NCBI GenBank assembly: GCA_030272155.1 | Contig: CP126196.1 | Span: 5,332,501-5,396,500 of the forward strand | Source of the DNA: Tetradesmus obliquus | Lineage: Eukaryota > Chlorophyta > Chlorophyceae > Sphaeropleales > Scenedesmaceae | DNA length: 64,000 bases | Direction: 5' to 3' | Shown here: positions 59,181 through 64,000 of the stretch, in pieces | Numbering within the stretch: the stretch's first letter is position 1 | Layout of the letters: every line of letters begins with the position of its first letter | The notes under the pieces: model-generated | Seen by the model: the letters and a program-made list of their open reading frames with translations, nothing else | Database searches by the model: none | Told to the model about the DNA's origin: nothing | Program-made: the position numbers and the translations under genes

Positions 59181-59640
59181 GGCAGCAGCCAGCTGAGAAG
59201 TTCCTGTCAGGCAGCAGCCAGCTTTGAAGCTCCTGTGAGGCAGCAGCCAGCTGAGAAGTTCCTGTGAGCCAGCAGCCAGCTTTGAAGTTCCTGTGAGGCA
59301 GCAGCCAGCTTTGAAGTTCCTGTGAGGCAGCAGCCAGCTTTGAAACTCCTGTGAGGCAGCAGCCAGCTTTGAAGTTCCTGTGAGGCAGCAGCCAGCTTTG
59401 AAGTTCCTGTGAGGCAGCAGCCAGCTGAGAAGTTCCTGTGAGGCAGCAGCCAGCTGTGAAGTTCTTGTGAGGCAGCAGCCAGCTTTGAAGTTCCTGCGAG
59501 GCAGCAGCCAGCTGAGAAGTTCCCTGCGAGGCAGCAGCCAGCTGAGAAGTTCCCTGCAAGGCAGCAGCCAGCTTTGAAGTTCCTGCGAGGCAGCAGCCAG
59601 CTGAGAAATTCCTGTGCAGCAGCAGCCAGCTGAGAAATCT
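59171..59640 (+). repeat. 29-bp tandem array starting at the VPS25 stop codon
   Basis: About 16 units of 29 bp (GTTCCTGTGAGGCAGCAGCC then AGCTTTGAA or AGCTGAGAA). The first unit is the last coding bases GTTTCTGTGA of VPS25, so the array grew from the coding end into the 3' UTR. Confidence 0.95.
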
Positions 59641-60619
59641 CAGTGGCAGTGGCCACTGGCAACAGCCCTTGGCAAGCGGCGCCTGGCGCAGCTGTTCAAG
59701 CTCTGGGGGAGCGCTGGTGCAGCAGCTCCATGGTGATAACACGTGTCTGCATGTTACTTTGTGGGGTCACCTTTAATAGCTGAATTGGCTGCAGCAGCGT
59801 TGTTCGCATCACACATAGCTGGGGTGGGCGGTACGTGTGGCTGCGCACACCTACATCCTGCAGCGCTGTGTGTGCCTTCCCATCTGTTCAGCCAGGCTGT
59901 ACATGCCCGCATAAGTTTTGCTGTTGAAGAACATGTGTAACCGCTCACAGGTTGCTGCCTGGGGGATTCGCATGTGTTTTGGGCGTGTGTGCTGCATGAT
60001 GCCCGCCTGTTGCACAGCCGCAACGGTCTGGTAGCTCCGTAGCGGATGTTCCTTGGAAGCAATGCAGGCGTAAGGATTTTATTACCTAGTCCTGCATTAC
60101 TTGGTGTCAATACGTATTGGCACATACGCAGCGGCTGCCACAGTGTTGTGACGTGGTTAAGCTGCAGCAGTACAGTCTTGCCAGAGTTTCACTGGCAGTG
60201 CCAGCGACACTGTCCAGGTGTGGGTGCCATGTGGCGTGGTCCGCCCATGTACTATTCTCCCATGGTGGTTGCAAGATTCAAAGGGCACCTGCTGTGGCTA
60301 AAATGGTGACACTGTTATTGCGATGCACTGCCTTTTGGCCACACTGCCAGAGTGCAGCTTGCACTCAGCCCCCTCTTGCCCAGAACGACAGCGGCATGCA
60401 GCTCGTCGTCTTGAATACAATAAAGTGCTGCAGGGTTGCAGCTAGTAAACGTGGCCCGGCTGCAGGTGAAATAGCGAAGGCACACCACAACCCTAGGGCC
60501 TGGGGTTACCCCATCAAGTGACAGTGAAAGCTCAAGCCCATCCTGTTCGTGGATTGTTGAAGTCTTCAGTGATCGGTGTATGCATCAAGTTTGGCACGCT
60601 GAACGTTTGGCAAGCCAGT
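59641..60619. other. VPS25 3' flank and NFS1 upstream region
   Basis: A TGTAA lies at 59936-59940 and AATAAA at 60418. No additional gene recognised. The NFS1 promoter should be just before 60620. Confidence 0.4.
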
Positions 60620-63600
60620 ATGGCCCTGTTCCGTGCCAGCGAGCAGCTGCTGGCGAGCAGCGCGCGCAAGGCTGCACCATGGCTGCAAAGTGGGATCCAA
60701 ATCTTACAACGTGGGCTTTCAGCACAAGCTGAGCCCGCAGAAGACGAGGATTCCGGTATGTGGTTAGCAGTGACAGGTCCGGTTAGCATCAACGCAGCGG
60801 CTGCCGATCTCGAGCTTCTGCTTCACGATACAGCTACTGCTGATAGCCTGTGTGCGTTGCGCCAGCGCTTGCCGCCATGCGCCACGTCGCATCCCGCTGG
60901 TGCTGTCCACAGCAGCACATGGCAGCATACAACCCAGCATGGGTCACATCACGACGTGTGTGCCCAGAATTTGCTGCAATCGGCTTATGTATGCAGGTGC
61001 AATTGAGATGAAGGGCATCAGGCTGCGTGGTGCTCCCATGTACCTGGACATGCAGGCCACTACGCCCATGGACCCTCGCGTGCTGGATGCCATGCTGCCC
61101 TACATGGTGGACCAGGTGGGCCAGCTGTGGCTGCTTGGCGGGTGTTGCTGTAGCAATGCAGTTCACGCAGCAGCAGCAGCTGCAGCAGCAGCAGCTGCAG
61201 CAGCAGCAGCAGCAGCAAGGCAGGAGCAGCAGCGCAGCAGCAGCAGCAGCAGCAGCAGCTCAGCAGCGTAAGCGGCAGCAGGGCAGCAGCGGCGGCAGCA
61301 GCACAGCAGCAGGAAATGCTGCGCAGTAGGAAAAGTGGTGCAGCAGCAAAAGCGGCGCAGCAGTGAAAGTGGCGCAGCAGTGAAAGCGGCGCAGCAGCGA
61401 AAAGCGGCGCAGCAGCATAAGCGGCGCAGCAGTGATTGCAGCTACAGCAGTGGCAGCGGCAGCAGGGACAGGCAGCAGCAGCGACGGCAGCAGCAGCAGC
61501 CCAGCACAACAGCAGTTGCGGCAGGGGCAAGCAGCGGCAGAAGCTGCAGCAACAGCTGACGCACACAGAACATGTAGCTTGCTGCATTGTCAATAACCTA
61601 TAGAGCAAGTTTGACTTTTAGTGTGCTTCGTTTTCTTTGCATCCTGGCGCGCTACACACAACAACAGCAATGACAGCCGTGACAGTTGCGGACATATGGT
61701 AGAAGCCAAGGTCTTCTTTGCCGCTTGGCTGCATCACCAGGCTGTCATTGCTGTTTTGCTGTCAACACAGCTATGCAAGCAGCTTGCGCCGCCCATGCTT
61801 CTGCTTCTGCTGCTTGACAGTGACACTGCTGGCTTGTCCTGCTGCTTGCAGTTTGGCAACCCCCATTCGCGCACCCACCTGTATGGCTGGGAGAGTGAGA
61901 ACGCAGTGGAGAAGGCCAGGCAGCAGGTGAGAGTGAGATGATGCAGTGCTGAAGGCCAGGCAGCAGGTGTGAAGGAAAATATGCAGTGCAGAACGCCAGG
62001 CGGCAGATGAGAAAGAGAACATGCAATGCAGAACGCCAGGCAGCAGGTGTGAGGGAGAAAATGCAATGCAGAACGGCAGGCAGCAGGTGACAAGAGAGAG
62101 AATGCAGTGCAGAAGGCAAGGCCAGGCAGCAGGTGCGAGTGAGAGAGCAGTGCAGAAAGGCCAGGCAGCAGGTGGGGCGGTGCATTCACACCGGCAGGTC
62201 AACTGCGTCTGCATTTAAACCAGCGCATCACCTGCCTCTGCACTCAAATGCAGGCCGCTAGCCTGGTAGGCGCCGACCCCCCAGGAGATGATCTTTACCA
62301 GCAAGTAAACTGCCCCTGCGTTCAAACCAGCTAATAATCTGCCCCTGCATTCAAATTCAGCCGCCTTTTGCGTTCATGTAACCGCAGGTCGCCAGCCTCA
62401 TTGGCGCCGACCCCAAGGAGATCATCTTCACCAGCGGCGCCACTGAAAGCAACAACATGGCCATCAAGGGCGTGGCAAACTTCTACAAGGACAAGAAGCG
62501 CCACATCGTCACCAGCCAGACAGAGCACAAGTGTGTGCTGGACAGCGCGCGGTGAGTGGCAGGGTTTCTGTTACGGCTGTGCTGTTACGGCTGTGCTGCC
62601 ACAGATTGCTTTGAAGTTTGGGCAGATGGCAGCTGCTCTGACGGATGCTCGTTGTGTTTTTGCGTTCTTGCGCCAGCTGGGGCGGTGCAGGCGCGGGGCA
62701 GTGCTGTCACTGCACTGCGCCAGGCACGCGCAAAACAGGCAGCTCTCAACCACCGCTGCCCGCCAACTGTTGACAGGTACCTGCAGCAGCGTGGCTGGGA
62801 CGTGACGTACCTGCCTGTCCGCAGCGACGGCCGCATCGACTTGGGGCAGCTGGCGGATGCGCTGCGGCCAGACACAGCGCTGGTGTCCATCATGGCAGTC
62901 AACAACGAGATCGGCGTGCGGCAGCCGCTGGCGGAGATCGGCGCGCTGTGCAGGGAGCGCAAGGTGTTCTTCCACACAGACGCGGCCCAGGTGGGCTGCG
63001 GCGATGCATTGCAGCGCAGGAACGGGACTCGTTTCTTTTCGTTGCTGGCGCAGTACTGGGCCACTAGTGTGAATATTTTGTTGTGTGTCGCGCAATGGAT
63101 CTGCATTGGCTGGTTTTGCCGGTTGTTTTTTTTTACTAATGTATGGGAGTGGCATCGCGGGCATGGTGAGGAGGTTTGGTGTGTCGGTGTGCTGCTTTTT
63201 GCATGGGCGCGCTGAGTCGCTTGAGGTCTGCTCGGCCCTCACTTCAATGCTGCGGCTGCTTTCAATGTCTTCGCCCCCGCAGGCTGTTGGCAAGGTGCCA
63301 GTTGACACTTCTTTTCCACGCCCATCCCTAGTTGCAGCCGCTGTGCACTTGTGAGCTTTGCCCCTGGCTGCGCCCAGTAAACCCAAGCCTGCTGGCTCCT
63401 CACCATGTTGCGGCTTACTTCATGCAGGCTGTGGGCAAGGTGCCTGTTGACACCTCCTCCACGCCCATCGACCTCATGTCCATCAGCGGCCACAAACTGT
63501 ACGGCCCGAAGGGCGTCGGGGCGCTGTACGTGCGGCGCAGGTGCGGGGCGGTGCAATGCTGTCAGCTGCAGCCCGCTTCTGCTGCTGCTGCTGCTGCAGC

Positions 63601-63987
63601 CGGTTAACGTGAAGGGCATTTGCTGGATGCAGGAGGGCGCACGCCTGGCTGCTCTTTCCAGGTTGACTCATGTTCACCTTCTTTAAAGCATGTGCCATCA
63701 CACCACTTGCCCTTGCATCATGTTACGAGTGCTTGATCATTCATCAGCGCGTGTCACTTGCTTGATAAACAACTGCCATTGATCGCGGCCTTCATCATAC
63801 ACGGCTGCTTGTTCTGCTGCTGTGCATATGGCAGGCCGCGCGTGCGCCTGGAGGCACAGATGTCAGGCGGAGGCCAGGAGCGCGGCCTGCGCAGCGGCAC
63901 CGTTCCCACAGCAGCAGTGGTTGGCCTGGGCGCAGCCTGCGAAATAGCAGCACAGGAAATGGCAGCAGACCATGCGCACATCTGCAA
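60620..63987 (+). CDS. NFS1: Mitochondrial cysteine desulfurase NFS1 (3' end beyond window)
   Basis: Seven exons in phase: 60620-60755, 60997-61115, 61852-61926, 62388-62551, 62777-62990, 63428-63540, 63835-63987, then a donor GTGAGC; about 324 residues so far. The N-terminus [20 protein letters not shown] is Arg/Ser-rich, fitting a mitochondrial presequence. Family blocks: [103 protein letters not shown] with the PLP lysine at K259, and [19 protein letters not shown]1 releases sulfur from cysteine for Fe-S cluster building on ISCU. The mobile-loop catalytic Cys and the C-terminus lie outside the window. Mitochondrial rather than plastid NFS2 is called because the sequence is IscS-like (group I). 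Confidence 0.95.
61158..61440 (+). repeat. CAG/GCGCAGCAG repeat field in NFS1 intron 2
   Basis: Starts as (CAG)n after the exon 2 donor and passes into repeats of GCGCAGCAGTGAAAG at 61334-61435. The frames it opens are spurious. Confidence 0.85.
61927..62175 (+). repeat. About six copies of NFS1 exon 3 end with donor
   Basis: GAANGCCAGGCAGCAGGTG recurs about every 38-48 bases (near 61950, 61992, 62033, 62073, 62118, 62157), interleaved with ATGCAGTGCAGAA. This copies AAGGCCAGGCAGCAG/GTGAG at the exon 3 end. Confidence 0.92.
62252..62312 (+). repeat. Copy of NFS1 exon 4 start with acceptor
   Basis: GCAG then GGCGCCGACCCC and GGAGATGATCTTTACCAGC parallel the true exon 4 start at 62388. Confidence 0.88.
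63279..63332 (+). repeat. Copy of NFS1 exon 6 start with acceptor
   Basis: CCGCAGGCTGTTGGCAAGGT and GTTGACACTTC...CCACGCCCATC repeat the real exon 6 start at 63428 with few changes. The copy then loses the frame, so the downstream acceptor is the functional one. Confidence 0.92.
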
Positions 63988-64000
63988 GTGAGCGGCAGCT

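Noticed and set aside
59167-59742. 191-codon minus frame with repeated KLAAASQELQSW-like units
   Set aside because: Product of the 29-bp array in the VPS25 3' UTR, antisense; no family.

Overview
This is a stretch of a eukaryotic nuclear genome, most likely from a chlorophycean green alga of the Scenedesmus/Tetradesmus kind. The base composition is moderately GC-rich. Genes have many short exons with GT-AG introns. CAG/CTG trinucleotide tracts occur everywhere, giving poly-Gln, poly-Ala and poly-Ser in proteins. A TGTAA motif of the type green algae use as a polyadenylation signal follows at least one gene. The genus is an inference; the eukaryotic, intron-rich nature is read directly from the sequence. 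Most long open frames are artefacts of CAG repeats, so genes were rebuilt exon by exon using splice sites, matching codon phase and family motifs.

Layout. 1.37-2.13 kb (-): small two-exon gene of unknown function. 5.06-12.75 kb (+): eleven-exon TTLL tubulin glutamylase-like gene with a very long low-complexity tail. 13.92-14.68 kb (+): Ala-rich hypothetical protein. 17.4-18.1 kb: minisatellite. 19.77-26.35 kb (-): secreted GH18 chitinase with four hevein-type chitin-binding modules. 28.5-28.8 kb (-): isolated candidate exon. 29.41-30.32 kb (+): hypothetical frame interrupted by one in-frame TAA. 30.3-39.3 kb: mostly gene-poor, with repeats and a BED-finger-like transposon scrap. 39.28-43.46 kb (-): F-box/LRR protein. 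44.77-51.14 kb (-): ABHD18-like alpha/beta hydrolase. 52.77-55.03 kb (-): gamma-carbonic-anhydrase-like complex I subunit. 55.32-59.18 kb (+): VPS25 of ESCRT-II. 60.62 kb to the window end (+): mitochondrial cysteine desulfurase NFS1, 3' end outside the window.

The genes are ordinary, unlinked eukaryotic housekeeping functions (cilia/microtubules, cell wall, protein turnover, respiration, endosomal sorting, Fe-S cluster assembly). Two encode mitochondrial proteins.

The most striking feature lies in the introns. In five genes (TTLL, chitinase, ABHD18-like, VPS25, NFS1) introns contain degenerate or near-perfect copies of the edge of the adjoining exon together with its splice site, sometimes as ladders of 3-10 copies. 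Examples are a 41-bp donor ladder in TTLL, five acceptor copies in VPS25, a 181-bp tandem in the ABHD18-like gene and about six donor copies in NFS1. The VPS25 3' UTR and the ABHD18-like 3' flank show similar copies seeded on the coding end. A second pattern is that (CTG)n tracts sit, on the sense strand, just upstream of many 3' splice sites. Together they suggest that introns here grow by local duplication of splice junctions and by triplet expansion at acceptor tracts.
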